Shown here one piece after another: positions 1-11,607 of a DNA stretch of 64,000 nt. Numbering within the stretch: position 1 is the first letter of the stretch; every line of letters starts with the position of its first letter. The stretch spans positions 62,001 through 126,000 of the forward strand of contig JAHLKF010000021.1 in assembly GCA_025558075.1 (NCBI GenBank), given 5' to 3'. This stretch comes from Gaertneriomyces semiglobifer (lineage: Eukaryota; Chytridiomycota; Chytridiomycetes; Spizellomycetales; Spizellomycetaceae). Position numbers and translations under genes: made by a program. The notes beneath the pieces are model-generated. The model was given only the letters and a program-made list of their open reading frames with translations, had not been told where the DNA came from and made no database searches.

Positions 1-529
1 CAAGGGTTCCGGGATGGGCTTGTCCATTTCCGGAGCAGATGGATACCTCTAAAGCGATGGGATGTATGTATGTGATATGTGTGTAAAGAAATGTGGGGTT
101 CCTGGCGGGGGTTCTTAGTTCTTATTAAGTCGCAAAAGGCGCGAAAGATTGAAAGTCCGCGGAGATCGGCGCATTACGCGCGACGCGATGAACTTCTGTT
201 GAGTGTTCATGTTGTGGGAACGATTCATACTGTGAAGGGACTAGTTTGATGGGAGTAGGTGGCATATGCACAGGCATGACGCTGCTGCACACTCCGATGA
301 ATGTGCGTATGCGGAATGGAAATCACGTGCGCAGTTTGGGTTTACTCTTAGAACGTAAAAGGTGGCTTCAACAGGGTTTGAGGATGACCCGGTGACCTAC
401 TCGGTGGGGTAAAAGCCTACTTTTTCTCTCCACTGCAAGTATATGTAAGGCAGTAATCACCCTACGCATACCATCGCATACCATTGCACGCACAAACCAC
501 AAACTCGCATGAATTGAATTGAACGACTC
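1..529. other. Left-edge intergenic region upstream of HSP20
   Basis: No coding frame with family resemblance is visible. It presumably holds the 3' flank of a gene left of the window and the HSP20 promoter. I looked for regular alternating GAA/TTC pentamers of a heat-shock element; only irregularly spaced GAA and TTC triplets occur near 190-225, so none is claimed. Confidence 0.5.
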
Positions 530-1135
530 ATGTCTCGCCTCTTACCTCGTCTCTGGTCCGACCTCTCCCGCGACTTTGCATCGTTCGAAGCGCCGCTCGC
601 CAACGCAGCCGATCGATTCCTCTACGGCCGCTCACCCGCGTCGCATGCGCTGCACCCGTCGAATCACTTTTTCCGGCCTGCGACGGACATTGCGGAAACG
701 CCTCAAGCCTACGTGATTGAGACAGAGCTGCCTGGCGCCAAGAAGGAAGACGTCGACGTGGATGTGGATGGGAACACTGTGACGATCCGAGGCCGCATTG
801 ACACGGGCACGAGCAGTCACACCGATGGAGTAGCGACCGCTGATACGCCGAATGATACGCATGTGGACCGGAGTGCATCCGCAGCGGAAGAAGGGTCATC
901 CACATCCTCATCATCGTCAGCAGCCGGCCATGTGAATGCCAATCCGCCTGCTACGAATACTACTTACTGGACACAAGAGCGCGTGGTGGGCACCTTTCAG
1001 CGATCCGTGACACTTCCGGTGGTGGATGCCAGCACTGTGAAAACCAGTTTCAAGAACGGGCTATTGAGCGTGGTTGTGCCCAAGAAGATGTCTGGACAGA
1101 CGCATGCCAACCGCATCCCCATCAACGAAGAGTAG
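530..1135 (+). CDS. Small heat shock protein, HSP20/alpha-crystallin family
   Basis: Single-exon gene, 201 residues, from the first ATG in frame. The protein should be an ATP-independent chaperone that holds unfolding proteins in oligomers. The alpha-crystallin domain starts near residue 50 (ATDIAETPQAYVIETELPG), runs through GNTVTIRGRI, is interrupted at about 92-145 by a Ser/Thr/Ala-rich low-complexity stretch, and resumes with ERVVGTFQRSVTLP and FKNGLLSVVVPKK. GLLSVVVPKK is the family's C-terminal signature strand, and the last residues NRIPINEE contain an I-P-I, matching the I-x-I/V oligomer anchor. N-terminal 48 residues are variable, as is usual. The domain assignment is firm; how the insertion folds is unknown. 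Insertions in this loop occur, to my recollection, in some filamentous-fungal Hsp30-type proteins. Confidence 0.93.
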   Translation: MSRLLPRLWSDLSRDFASFEAPLANAADRFLYGRSPASHALHPSNHFFRPATDIAETPQAYVIETELPGAKKEDVDVDVDGNTVTIRGRIDTGTSSHTDGVATADTPNDTHVDRSASAAEEGSSTSSSSSAAGHVNANPPATNTTYWTQERVVGTFQRSVTLPVVDASTVKTSFKNGLLSVVVPKKMSGQTHANRIPINEE

Positions 1136-1386
1136 TAATCCATGTCTCATGTTTATACATCAATTGCTGTACATGTAGCGTCCCAAGTGTTCCTTTTTCC
1201 TATGCCTTCAATTTAAACGTGTCCGAATCATTCATCCATGACTGTGCCCAATAATGCAAGACTGTGCCACCCTCCTTCAAGCCCTTTGCGGCCCAGTTAC
1301 GTAACACAATGGGTGGCGTCGGACGTCAACGCAGCCACCAAAAAACACTTCTAATTCATTTCTAATTGTTGTTGTGCATGTGCCAT

Positions 1387-1429
1387 GTGAGTGTGCATGT
1401 GAGTGTGAGTGTGAGTGTGAGTGTGTGAG
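1387..1429. repeat. GT/GA-rich microsatellite
   Basis: Imperfect tandem repetition of GTGAGT and GT units. Noncoding; likely length-variable between strains (inference). Confidence 0.75.
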
Positions 1430-1895
1430 AGATTGTTGAGAGAGGGCGGACATGGACAGTTCATGTTCAGTATATAATATAAGTAATATGGGGGATAAGT
1501 TACTAGCACATTTGCATAACTAGTAAATAGGATCATAGAACAAGGCCCGCCCATGCCTAATAGCCTAATAACTAATGAGAACAGTAGTTCCTCCGCGTGA
1601 CGTGAGTGTGGCCCATGTTTGTGTGGCGTGGCTGGTTTCGTTTGTGTGTCCGTGAATTGGGGGAAGTGTTCAGTTTTGGGCATTGTCCGGTCGGCGGGGT
1701 GTGAACGTGAGTTAGCGGTGAGGTTGGGATTGTTGGGTACGTTGAATTAAGTGAGGGTGGGAATAGACTACTACTACCTACTCACCCACCACTGCATTTT
1801 GAGCAGAGAGAACTTACTCATCCATCGGCGAGAGAATTAGCGGCGGCTTCCCCGTTCGTTGCTCCACCATCCTAAATAATTAATTTTCACACTTT

Positions 1896-1918
1896 CCCCC
1901 CCCCCCCCCCCCCCCCCC
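1896..1918 (+). repeat. Poly-C tract (23 nt)
   Basis: An uninterrupted run of 23 C about 140 bases before the zinc-finger gene start; the other strand is a 23-G run that could form G-quadruplex. Homopolymers of this length are also prone to length errors in assemblies. Confidence 0.9.
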
Positions 1919-2057
1919 ATTCTACTACTCGTTATTATTATTATTATACATACTTATCATAGTTGTCACATCAACCCATCAACCCATCAAGATCAACTCT
2001 CTCTCTCGGTCTCAATCTACCACAATCAAAACGAACGCACATTTGCAAACAGTGTGC

Positions 2058-3633
2058 ATGAGAGGAATGTCCTCCAACAACAGCAACAACAACGACAGCA
2101 ACAAGAATAGTAATACCAATACCTCGTCGTCCACCTCTACCACCACCGCAACAACAACATCTGCAATAGCTACTACAACGGTGCCTGCACAATCGGGCTC
2201 AACGACAAGCAATCATCGGGATCCACCGTCGACACCGACCTCTGCCACGCAACTCCAAGCACCGCCGTTACTTGTACATCACGGTGCCAAAACAAACGCC
2301 AACGGCAATCACATTAGCGTGATCAGCAATGCCAATGCCAACGCCAACAACAGCAGCAACAGCGCTAGCAATCATCATCACAGTGATCCGTCGCGCAGAC
2401 CTTCCTTGACGCCCCTTTTACAACCGCTGCCCGGTCCGCCTTTGACCCACTTTTTGTCGGACGATCGGTTCAATCGGTCAGGCAAACTGGCTTCGCCAAG
2501 AGATGCTTTGCCTAGAGAGGCTCTTTCCAGAGATGGACTGCCCCGAGATGCGTTATCAAGAGATGCAGGCATCCCGAGAGATTCAAGGGTAGAAATAGAT
2601 CAGGTCATCTACTCTCTCCCCGACTCGCGCGTCCGATCCATCCTCATCCGAGCCGCTGCATCGTCCAAGGAGATCTGGGACATTTGTCTCCGAGAATACG
2701 CAGCCATGCTACCCGCGTCGACACCTACCTCTGCTTCACCCTCTACCTCGATCCCCACGTCCGCTCAACAACAACCTCCTTACAGTCTTCATCTCCACCA
2801 TCACCATCACCACCTGCACCAGGAGCAGCAGCAGCAACAGCATCCGCACGGACATCAACGGCTTCCACCTAGTCCACTGACCCTGCGTCCATTGTCCCCG
2901 CTGCCCATGTCGTCTGCGTCTCATACCTTGCACCGAGGCCACTCACGATCACCGTTGCCCATGGTGCATTCCCCGTACCCGGGTGGCCCGTCGATGCACA
3001 CCCATAGTCACAGCGAGGGCGGGAGCAATGCCAGCACGGTGAGTGATAATGAAGATACCAAGAGCGCGGCGGCCACCGCCATCGGCGGCAGCACACGTAC
3101 CGGCGCGCATCACCAGAACAAGCGGAAGCGATCCTCCAAGGGACACCGGGATAGTCTTGCGAGTGTGGCTAGCAGTGTCGGAATGAGTCCGACGAGTCCG
3201 AGTAGTGCAGGAGGAGGATATACAGGAACGACGATGGTGGGAGCAGGAGAGGATTATGGGAATGGAGAAGGTCGTGGCAAAGACAAGGACAAGATGGGAA
3301 AACCCTTCAAATGTGAAACATGGTGCGTTTGGTCGTGTGTTTGCGTATGCGTGTTGTTGCTGTTATTGTATTTTACTGACGACACATTTCATACTTATAA
3401 AAATTAACAGTACAGCGTCGTTTTCGAGACGACACGATTTGTCGCGACACACGCGGATCCATGATGGACTCCGACCGTATGTCTGTCCAACATGTCAACG
3501 CGGGTTCAGTCGGCAGGACGCTCTTGCCAGACATCATGCGAATTCCCGAGGAGCCTGCTCGAAACGCGAACGAGGCAAGAATGTGCCGCCTCCACCACAA
3601 CCGCAACCGCAGACGTCGTCGTCATCATTATAA
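2058..3633 (+). CDS. C2H2 zinc-finger transcription factor, two fingers
   Basis: Two exons, 2058..3322 and 3411..3633, giving about 495 residues. The intron (GTGCGT..AACAG) splits the codon of the second zinc cysteine in finger 1: CET then C, followed by SFSRRHDLSRHTRIH. Finger 2 follows as YVCPTCQRGFSRQDALARHH. The long N-terminal part is low complexity: Asn/Ser/Thr repeats, a stretch of xPRDALxR repeats around residues 155-180, a His run, and a basic KRKRSSKGHR just ahead of the fingers that could be a nuclear localisation signal. A short helical segment (IYSLPDSRVRSILIRAA) lies near 200. The finger pair resembles fungal stress regulators of the Crz1/Msn type, but the target is unknown. Start could instead be the ATG three codons downstream (2067). 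Confidence 0.85.
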
Positions 3634-4277
3634 GGAAAAAAAAGCGTTTTATACCCAAGAAAATGTCGGAAAAGGCCCCACATATACCGATGGGGATAGG
3701 AGCGGTGATTGGCGGTGCCGCGGGTCGCGCAGCGGGAGGGATCTGCGCACTTTACCCTTGATTATTTGATTATTGTGGGGGCGACCGGCCTAGTTGAGAT
3801 TTCCCTCCCCCACCTCCCTTCCATGCCATCCGTATATATCATGTATACACCACCACTTATTTATACTGTACTAGTAACATATATATACCCTCACCCCACC
3901 CCAACCCCTCCAGCAGCAGTAGCCGTCCTTGCATTTGCTTTTCAGACCAGATCATCAATGCCTCCTTACCCTAATAATACGAAATGCGTTCCATAGCAGT
4001 AGTATGGGGTAGTAATAGCCTTGTGGGGGATAGGTAACATGCAGAACACACGCAGCGCGTCAACGTGTGGTCGATAACGAGTGATGAGGTAAGCAGCCGC
4101 TGTGGGGCGCAAGTTGTTCAAAGTCTCGTCTCCTTTTACGCAGAATCAAAGAGAAGAAGGAGACAAGGGCAGGGGCAGGGCAGAGCAAGCAGCAGCGCAG
4201 AGCAGAACAGAGTAAGGCAAGGCAAGGTAGCCACAGGCGGGACACGTACACAGACGTATACGCACATACATGACACT
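3634..4277. other. Intergenic region upstream of the Uds1 gene
   Basis: Zinc-finger 3' flank, an ATATATAC-rich stretch near 3880, then a GA-rich leader before the next ATG. No supported gene. Confidence 0.5.
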
Positions 4278-7200
4278 ATGAATGGGTCGGCAGCACCGAG
4301 AGGCAGAATAGACAATAACAGAATGAACACGGGCACTGGACGGCTGGCGGGGTCCACCAGGGGTCAACAACAACAACTAGAAAAGGTGCGTTCGTACACT
4401 CGTATGGTTTTGCGCAGACACCCCGGTTGAACGTGTCCATTGACTCTTCTTCCTGTTCTGTTTCTGGTTTTTGCTTTTTGTTTGCTTGCTTTCATTAGTT
4501 AAAGGCGGATGCTCGACGAGGAGGCAATCAGAATGCTCGTCCTATATCCAGTCTCCTTGCTCAGCTCAAGGATTTCACTGTCGAAATGTCGCCTGAACGC
4601 GAGAGACAGTTTCCTCAGGATAGGGACGAGAGACGAGACATGCCGGACTACACACAGAATCCTATCAGCGAAGAGGACGAGGACGACGACAACGACGAGT
4701 CGGATCGCATTATGGCCGATTTGGCAAAGTTGTTACCCGGGCGAGGCAAAGTGAACATGGACAGCACAAACGGTGGTGCGGGTGGAATGTACAATGGGAG
4801 GTTCCCTACTAATACAACGAACGCAAGTGGAAGACAGAGGTCTCCTACGCGCACGGATACCGCGCGGTCGACGGCTTCGGCCGTGTCACAGGCTCGGTCT
4901 ACCACGAGTAGTACCCAATCCTACGGTGCCGGCTCGGTAGCATCGACCTCTGCTTCCTCTTTGAAAAGCCGGTCAAGAACACCCAGTGACCTTGGTCGGT
5001 CCACCGAGAATATGCGTCCAAGGGCAGGGAGTGAGTTGAACAATGGGCGACCGCGGACACCGAGTGATGCTGCAAACATAACTAACCGAGCGAGGGCGGG
5101 AAGTGAGGCCACCGCAATTAATCGGCCGCGAGCCCCGAGTGATAATACCAATCGAACCCCGATTGTTCAAGGCACCACTCGACCTCGTTTGGTCGTGCCC
5201 CCACGACGCGTCGTGACACCTGGTGGGTCCCTGTCCCCGTCCCTCGGCAACGCACCGTACCCTCTTCGCACAACGAATACGCCCAACTCACCAGCCCTCC
5301 TCACCACAAACACCAACACCAGCAGCAGCAGTAGCGGCGCGCCGGTATCCCCGCTTTCCCCTAACCCCACCTCTCAGACGTTTGACTCTACCATTTCCGT
5401 CCTCATGAGCCTGCAAATCACCAACCCTTTCGATACCACGCGGCCTATCTCCCCCCGGGACGCCCTAGACACAACGTTTGTCATGCCGTCCGGCAAGCGT
5501 CTTTCTTCCTACACCTCTGTCTCCTCATCAGTAGCGGACGTGGCTGACAGTATGATCATGCAGCTTCTCGTCCAACAATCGCTACTCGACGCCGCGGGGT
5601 TCCGTATCCTTTCGTCAGAGGCGTATGAAGACAAGAAACGCTCTCTCTCAAAGATGGTCATGCAAGTGGGAGAGTTGCGTAATCGATTGGGATTGGAAGT
5701 CCGAGTGAGGGATGCGGCAATGAGTTTGACCAAGCTGGGAAGGGATAGGGATAGGGGTGATTATGCGGCACCCGGCAGCAGAGCAGATGGGAGGGATAAA
5801 GTGGATAACGCGGCACGGAAAGTGGATAACGTGGTCAAAGAGATGGTCAAGTGTTTACAGAGTATGGTAGAGATGGAAAGCAGTGTGGTGGGTCATTTGG
5901 CGGGGGTGCTGAGGTGGCAAGTCTTGCAATACAAAGACACCGAGAAACAAACTTCCGAAGATGATAATGGGCGTTGGGCAAATGGAGGCCGTCAGAATGC
6001 GGGATTCCTCAAAGATAGGGAACGGGAGAAGGACGCGGTGGAGAAACTGGCAAGTGCTGAAACCAAGATCCGGGAACAGTCACTGGAAATCTCCACCTTG
6101 AAACGTACAATCACCAAACTTCAACTCGAACAGGAACCCCTTAAACAGCTCGCGTCGGAAGCCAAATCTATGATGAGACGGTCACGAGATATCACCAGTG
6201 AGCTCCTCAGCAATAAATCCAATGGGCCTCCTACGTCTACTGCAGAGGTGAATCGGCTCAAACTTGATTTGGCAACGTGTCGTGCTGAGCTGGCGTCCAC
6301 CAAGCAATCCCTTGAAACCAGTCGCGACCGTGTGGCCTCCTTATCCCTGCAACTCGACGATGCCAACTCCCTTATCGAGGAACGCGAGCGCGAAATTGCT
6401 GATCTGCGCGCCGAAGTGGAAGAGCGGGAGAATTACAGCGAGTTTGAACGGGCGAGGGAAATGAGCTCGGCCAAGCGCAGTTTAAGGGACAGGAACGGCG
6501 ATAGAGAGAGAGATCGGGACGCTGACAAAGAAAAGGACAGGGACGTACGCGTTCGTGAGCTTATGTCTGAACAAGTCAAAGACGCCGTGATGGAACGTGA
6601 ACGATTACGCGTCGAGCTAGCTGCAGAGAAAGACGTTGTCAGGGACTTGCAAACTCGCTTACAGGAACTAACACAATCCCAACCCCAATCCCGTCCTACC
6701 AACGGTCGCGCACCCCTGAAAAGACGGAATGTGATCGATGACGATGCGGAAACGGAATCCGAATCCGATGAGTCCCCGCCGTTGTTTGATGCTGGCAGAA
6801 AGACAACAGATGTGGTGGACCGTCTGCGTAACACGGATTCCATCAACAGCGCCACCTCGTTCGATCCGAGACGTGTACCGTCTCCTTTGCCCTCCCCACG
6901 ATCTCCCCGTGATAAGGAAAAGGACGAGTTGATATCGTCGCTACGTCAGCAATTGGCGAATACATCGTCGGAACTCGCTTCGTTGTCGCTCGCGCCACCG
7001 GTAATTTCGAATACCGATATCGACAGTCTGCGCACACTCTATGGGGAGATGGAAACGGGGTACAATCGGACGCCGTTCAGTGTCGCTGCGCTGTGTTCCG
7101 CTATCAGACGGGTGATGAACAACAACGATATTAACCAGCGCAACGACCTTGAAGAGCTACGTAATTGCTACATGTCTCTAGGGAGCGGATACAACCGCGC

Positions 7201-8923
7201 ACCGTTTACTGTCTCTGCCCTTTGCGCAGCCATCAAGAAACTCATGGATGAAGAGGTGGTCAAGCGCGGTGAAGAGGTGCTTGAACTGGAAGCCCGAGAG
7301 ATCGAGTATCGGGAAGAGATACAGGGTCTCAAAGAGGATATCACCCGATTGGAGCGGGAAAAAGATATGATGAGAACGAGTTTGCAGGAGGTGGATGGGT
7401 GGAAGGGCAGTTTGGAGCGAAACCGCCAGAAGAATGGCGAAAATGAGATGGTGCTTACGATGTATGAAGATAAGATGAGAAAGATGGAAAAGGAATTGGA
7501 GGATCGTAGAGGCGAGGTGACGCGGTTGGAACTGGAGAGCTCGAGAGTCACACGAGAGGTGGAGACTGTGCGTCGTGAACGGGACGATTTGATGGTTCGT
7601 TTTGAACAAGTAGATCGGGAGATGCAAGACGTCCAAGCGCGGGCTCGACGTGACTTGGAAGGTGTCGAAGAAGAGTTGGAACGGGAGAGAGCCATGGTGG
7701 ATGATTTGAGACGAGAGCTGGACAGAATGGAAGATCGCATTCGATCAGAATCTGGAGACCGAGAAATCGCTCTTGACCAGTTACGAAAAGACCTTGAAGT
7801 CACACATCAAGCAGCGTTACAAGCGTTGCGAGACCGCCACGATATGGAGGTCGCCACACTCAACGAGGAGCTCACCCAGTTGACCAAGGAACTCGCGTCG
7901 TCTTCTGTTAACGACGACGTCATGGCTGCTCACGAAGACCAAATGGCCAAACTTCGCATGGATCATGAATCTGAAATCGCCGAGTATGAATCGCGATTGA
8001 ACGAGATGAAAAGTCGGGTGAAGACTGCCGAGGATGCGTTGGTGGGAAGTCGCGAGACGTGGTTCGGCGAGCGAGAAAGGTTGAGTGAAGAACTCGACCG
8101 GCTCCGAAAGGAAACCGATGAATCACGCAAAGTCCGTACAGTATCCGACCAGAAATTGGCCGACTATGATAAACTCATAGCCACACGCACCGAAGAGTTG
8201 GAAAGCACCAAAGGCAGGTTGAAAACACTGGAAACGGAACACGCGAGTCTCTCCAAAGAGTTTGAAGCGACTCGGAAAGAGTTGGAAGAGACGACTTCCA
8301 AACTCGACGAATCCCTTTCCATCGCTTCTGAAATTTCCTCCATTCAACAACTCCTGAGCACCCGGGAAGATGAAGTCTCCACCTACCGCCAACAAGCCGA
8401 ACAATACCGAATGCAGTACGAATCCTACGTCGAATCGCTGAAATCCAAAGAAGCCGAATTCGAAGAAGGAAAACAACTCGTCATGACGATGCAAGACATG
8501 GTGATGCAACTGAAAAAGGGCCGAGTGGAACTGGTCGAAGAGTGTGAAGACGCACGGTACCGGGAGGAAATGTGTCGTCGCAAACTCGCGGGCTTGGAAA
8601 CCGAAGTCGGTAAACTGCAACGTGAAGTCTCGTCCTTGACGGCCAACAATGCGACTTTGCAGACCCAGCTGGGGTCTTCCAGTTCCGAGATGGAGTCGTT
8701 GCGCGAAAAAGTCGCCGAGTTGAGTGTGGAGAAGTTGGGTGCTACAGGGGCAGCGGGCGCTGCTGGAGAGGGCAGTCAGTTGGCCAGTACTATGCGAAGC
8801 GATTTCCGGAAATTGGTGGCGGAGATGAGGGCAGATTTCAAGACGCAGTTGGAAAGAGAGGTGAAGAAGCGGGAGGAAGTGGAGGGCGAGTTGAGAAGGG
8901 TGCGGAGAGAGGGTGGAGCATAG
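4278..8923 (+). CDS. Coiled-coil protein with Uds1 (up-regulated during septation) domain
   Basis: Two exons, 4278..4385 and 4499..8923 (intron GTGCGT..CATTAG, phase 0), 1510 residues. Exon 1 adds a basic N-terminus of 36 residues. The N-terminal 300 residues are Ser/Thr/Arg/Pro-rich and disordered, with repeats of the type RxRTPSD/RAGSE. Around residues 384-450 lies an Uds1-type domain: QLLVQQSLLDAAGF, then helices ending LRNRLGLEVRVRDAAMSL. The rest is predominantly heptad-rich coiled coil (about 560-1500), interrupted near 875-955 by two copies of a roughly 42-residue unit with core GYNRxPFxVxALCxAI. Long coiled coils joined to Uds1 are typical of fungal cytoskeletal or septation proteins; the partner is unknown. 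An internal ATG at 4586 would omit 65 residues, but the upstream exon is phase-matched and the joined frame reads on smoothly. Confidence 0.82.
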
Positions 8924-9495
8924 ATGGTGGGCTTGAATGTGTGAGTGTGTATCTCTGCATATAGGATAGGAAGTGAGTGGATGTGGCACGTTTTGGTGGG
9001 ATGGTTTCGTGTGAACATTTTGCACGTTTGCGTATTTTGGACTTGGGAGCATTGTTTTTTTTTGGACTTCAACGCGTGAGACTCTATGATAGATGGATGT
9101 TATTTTGGAGGTTTTTACATACCATTCACCATATGAGGGACTGATTATTTCTATGATCAAGGTGCTGATGAAAGGTGGAACGTAGAAGTGAAATCAACGA
9201 AAGTTATTGGAGGAGTCTTATTTAATTTGTACATAGTGTTCATTTGTCTTTTTTCTTCTATTGTTCTTTAAATGGCGTACATGTTGGCTTGCCGTTGTGT
9301 GCTTGCCCAAGTGTAGTTAATATAATAATGGAAATAGAAAAAACAATGCCAACATGAACCCCAAAAAGAATGTTGTATTCGCCCGTAGCAGCGGGTATAT
9401 CCCATGACCTTACCAGGTCGTCTAATATCTACACTATCTATGTACATGTACAGAAAGAAATTATCTAAGTGCAAAAGCCCAGTGCCGATGAGACA
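8924..9495. other. Convergent 3' flanks
   Basis: Lies between two stop codons of genes on opposite strands. AT-rich, with short T runs. The long minus-strand open frame overlapping here runs antisense through the coiled-coil gene and is not supported. Confidence 0.5.
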
Positions 9496-11607
9496 TCACC
9501 CCGTCACACCCGCACCCTCCGCTTTTCCTTCGACTTCACCAGTCTTCACCACCTTAACGTCTGCCGCGGACTTTCCCATGGGTCCCAACACAAGCCCACT
9601 TTTCCCTTCATTGCCAGCAAGAACATAGCCCAACCACCTCCTCTTCCCAGCACTCACAAACACCGCACACGTAGCAGCCATGACCACCGCCTGCACAGTG
9701 AACACATAATGACCGGTCACCCCCGCCATGCTCACCATCCCCGCACTGATCAACACCATCAACACCGTCACGCTCTTCACCCCCAACAAGGACGCCTCGG
9801 CAGCATTAGCCACGATCCCCGCCGTCCGCGCATAATACCGCGCGTTTCCTTCCGCCGAACCATCAATAAACACGGCTAGCAGCGCGTACAGCAACCAGAG
9901 GGATAACGAGGTGATGATAATGTTTGCTTCGATGTACCGCGATAGGTCGGGAAGGGGGATGCGGAAGTAGAAGCGGGTGAGAAACGACCAGCGTGGGAAG
10001 AGAGAGAAACTGGAGGGGAAGAGTGTTAATGGGGGTGTTGTTGTGGAGGCATGGTGAGAGCGAGCAGCGTAGGCTGAGAGACCGGATATGAGCATGATGG
10101 GAGTGGAGGAGAGGAGTTGGACCCAAAGAGGATGTGTCGGCGGCCGTTGAATGATTATGGATGCAAAACTTGTGATTGTGGAGAAAATGCCGTAACGAAC
10201 TGTGGGGAGAAACCGTGTGAGAAAATGTTGAGACGTGTCTCTCCCACACAACCAACGCTCTAATAATATTTGCCATCCCTAGCTCTGTTCTGCGCACATT
10301 GGCGAACTCTTACAGATGTGTCCCGTGCCAAATGGTGCTTACCTATCAATCCAACGTAGCGTCTCCGGAAATGGTCCACCCTCCACAACGTCAACATCTC
10401 CTCTCTAGACATCTCTTTCCCCTTCATCTTCGATCCGTCTTGTAACTGTTGCCCATTCACGACCGGCATACCCGCCCAGTTCATCCACGCACCCTTGACC
10501 TGCATCTGACACCCTCTCTCCACTTTCTGGGTTCCGAACAAATACACGGCCCGATCGAATTCTTCAACGGCTCGGGCGGCCCATGCAGCGGAAACAGATT
10601 GAGTGGTGGCCACAATTGAGACGAGGAGGATTTGCCAATTTCTGTTGTTGGTGATAGCGATGCCCTGTCCGAGGAAGAAAAGTAGGATGAGCTTATGTGT
10701 ATGCGAGAAAGCATAGCATGACAGGGCAGGTACGTACGGAAATCCCACAAAAGAGAGCTGCGATCATTGCGGCGGCTGGAGGAACGGTTTTGCGGAGTGG
10801 AAGGGGCGTGACAACGTAATACCCAAACTACCGCCAACCCAAGAAAAAAAGAGAGGGTAAAGAATACAATGAGAACCACAAATAAGTTAAGACTCTCCGA
10901 CGACCACAAAATCGGTCACTCAGAAAAAAGATCCGCCGATCGAGACCAACCTGAATCATGAACGCCGAGAAATTCTGGAACACAAATGGCATGTCGTCTC
11001 GTCTGTACAACTCTGCTCTTATGTCCTCGTTCTCCGCAGTAACAAGCATTGCCGATGCTGCCAACGGCCACGCCAAAACGTTCAAGAAAAACGAAAGCGC
11101 CATCAGATATAAGACTCCGTCCTCCATTCCCTTCCTAAACCTTAGTTTGGTACATGTGACAATCAGCAAACCCAACCCGTTGGCCGCAACACACGACCGG
11201 TGGATCATATCTCTCACCCGCGTCCCTGCAAGGTTTTCCAGTTTCTCTTGCAGGAACCACATTTGAGCAATCGACACGACGCCCATGACGAGAAGGGCGA
11301 GACCCATGGCACGGGAATACCAAATGCTGATGTGGAAGCGGTGGGTGGCGTAACGACGTTCGAGGTCGGCGTCGGGAAACCGGAGGAGAATCCATTGGAG
11401 GAATAAAGGCTCAGGCTGGTCGTCAAGTTCGCGGCACTTTTCGGGGTCGGATGCAGATGTCGTTTCGATGTTGGAGTGGGAGCGCTGAGCATGCCCAGCG
11501 CCGCCGTAACCACCACACGAATCAGATACGCCTGCTGTTATTGATGATGTGTCCTTGTCGGTGTCGCCAGGTTCAAGCTCTGCATCAGGGCCTTTGCGCC
11601 CGCCCAT
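9496..11607 (-). CDS. Orphan polytopic membrane protein, about 11 spans
   Basis: Four exons on the minus strand: 11607..10951, 10827..10738, 10664..10343, 10199..9496; junction phases 0, 0 and 1; 590 residues. The first 80 residues are polar. Then come clear hydrophobic segments: about four in exon 1 and at its junction (SRAMGLALLVMGVVSIA, AANGLGLLIV, MALSFFLNVLAWPLAASAML, NFSAFMIQFGYYVV), two across exons 2-3, and five in exon 4. The motif FPDADLERRY before span 1 recalls the F-x-D-x-x-x-E-x-x-Y that precedes membrane domains of class III adenylyl cyclases, and the six-plus-five layout is similar, but no cyclase catalytic domain is present. That likeness is only an impression. Function unknown. 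Confidence 0.72.

Larger units (their letters stand above)
1136..2057. other. Intergenic region with simple repeats
   Basis: Spacer between the HSP20 stop and the zinc-finger start. It contains a (GTGAGT)n-like tract and a 23-nt C run, described separately, followed by an AT-rich stretch and a CT-rich leader just before the next gene. Open frames here are short and composed of simple sequence; I see no gene. Confidence 0.6.

Noticed and set aside
1..529. Possible heat-shock elements before HSP20
   Set aside because: GAA and TTC triplets near 190-225 do not keep the 5-base spacing of alternating nGAAn units.
1387..1429. Telomere-like or CRISPR-like repeat
   Set aside because: Units are simple GT/GA repetition without spacers or a telomere motif; the neighbourhood is ordinary genic DNA.
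7168..7803. Arg/Ser-rich antisense frames in the Uds1 gene
   Set aside because: Reverse complement of Glu/Arg coiled-coil codons; no independent support.
8123..9160. 345-codon open frame on minus, antisense to the Uds1 gene
   Set aside because: Rich in His, Phe and Leu from reversed Glu/Lys coding; it shadows a phase-consistent coiled-coil gene and has no domain.
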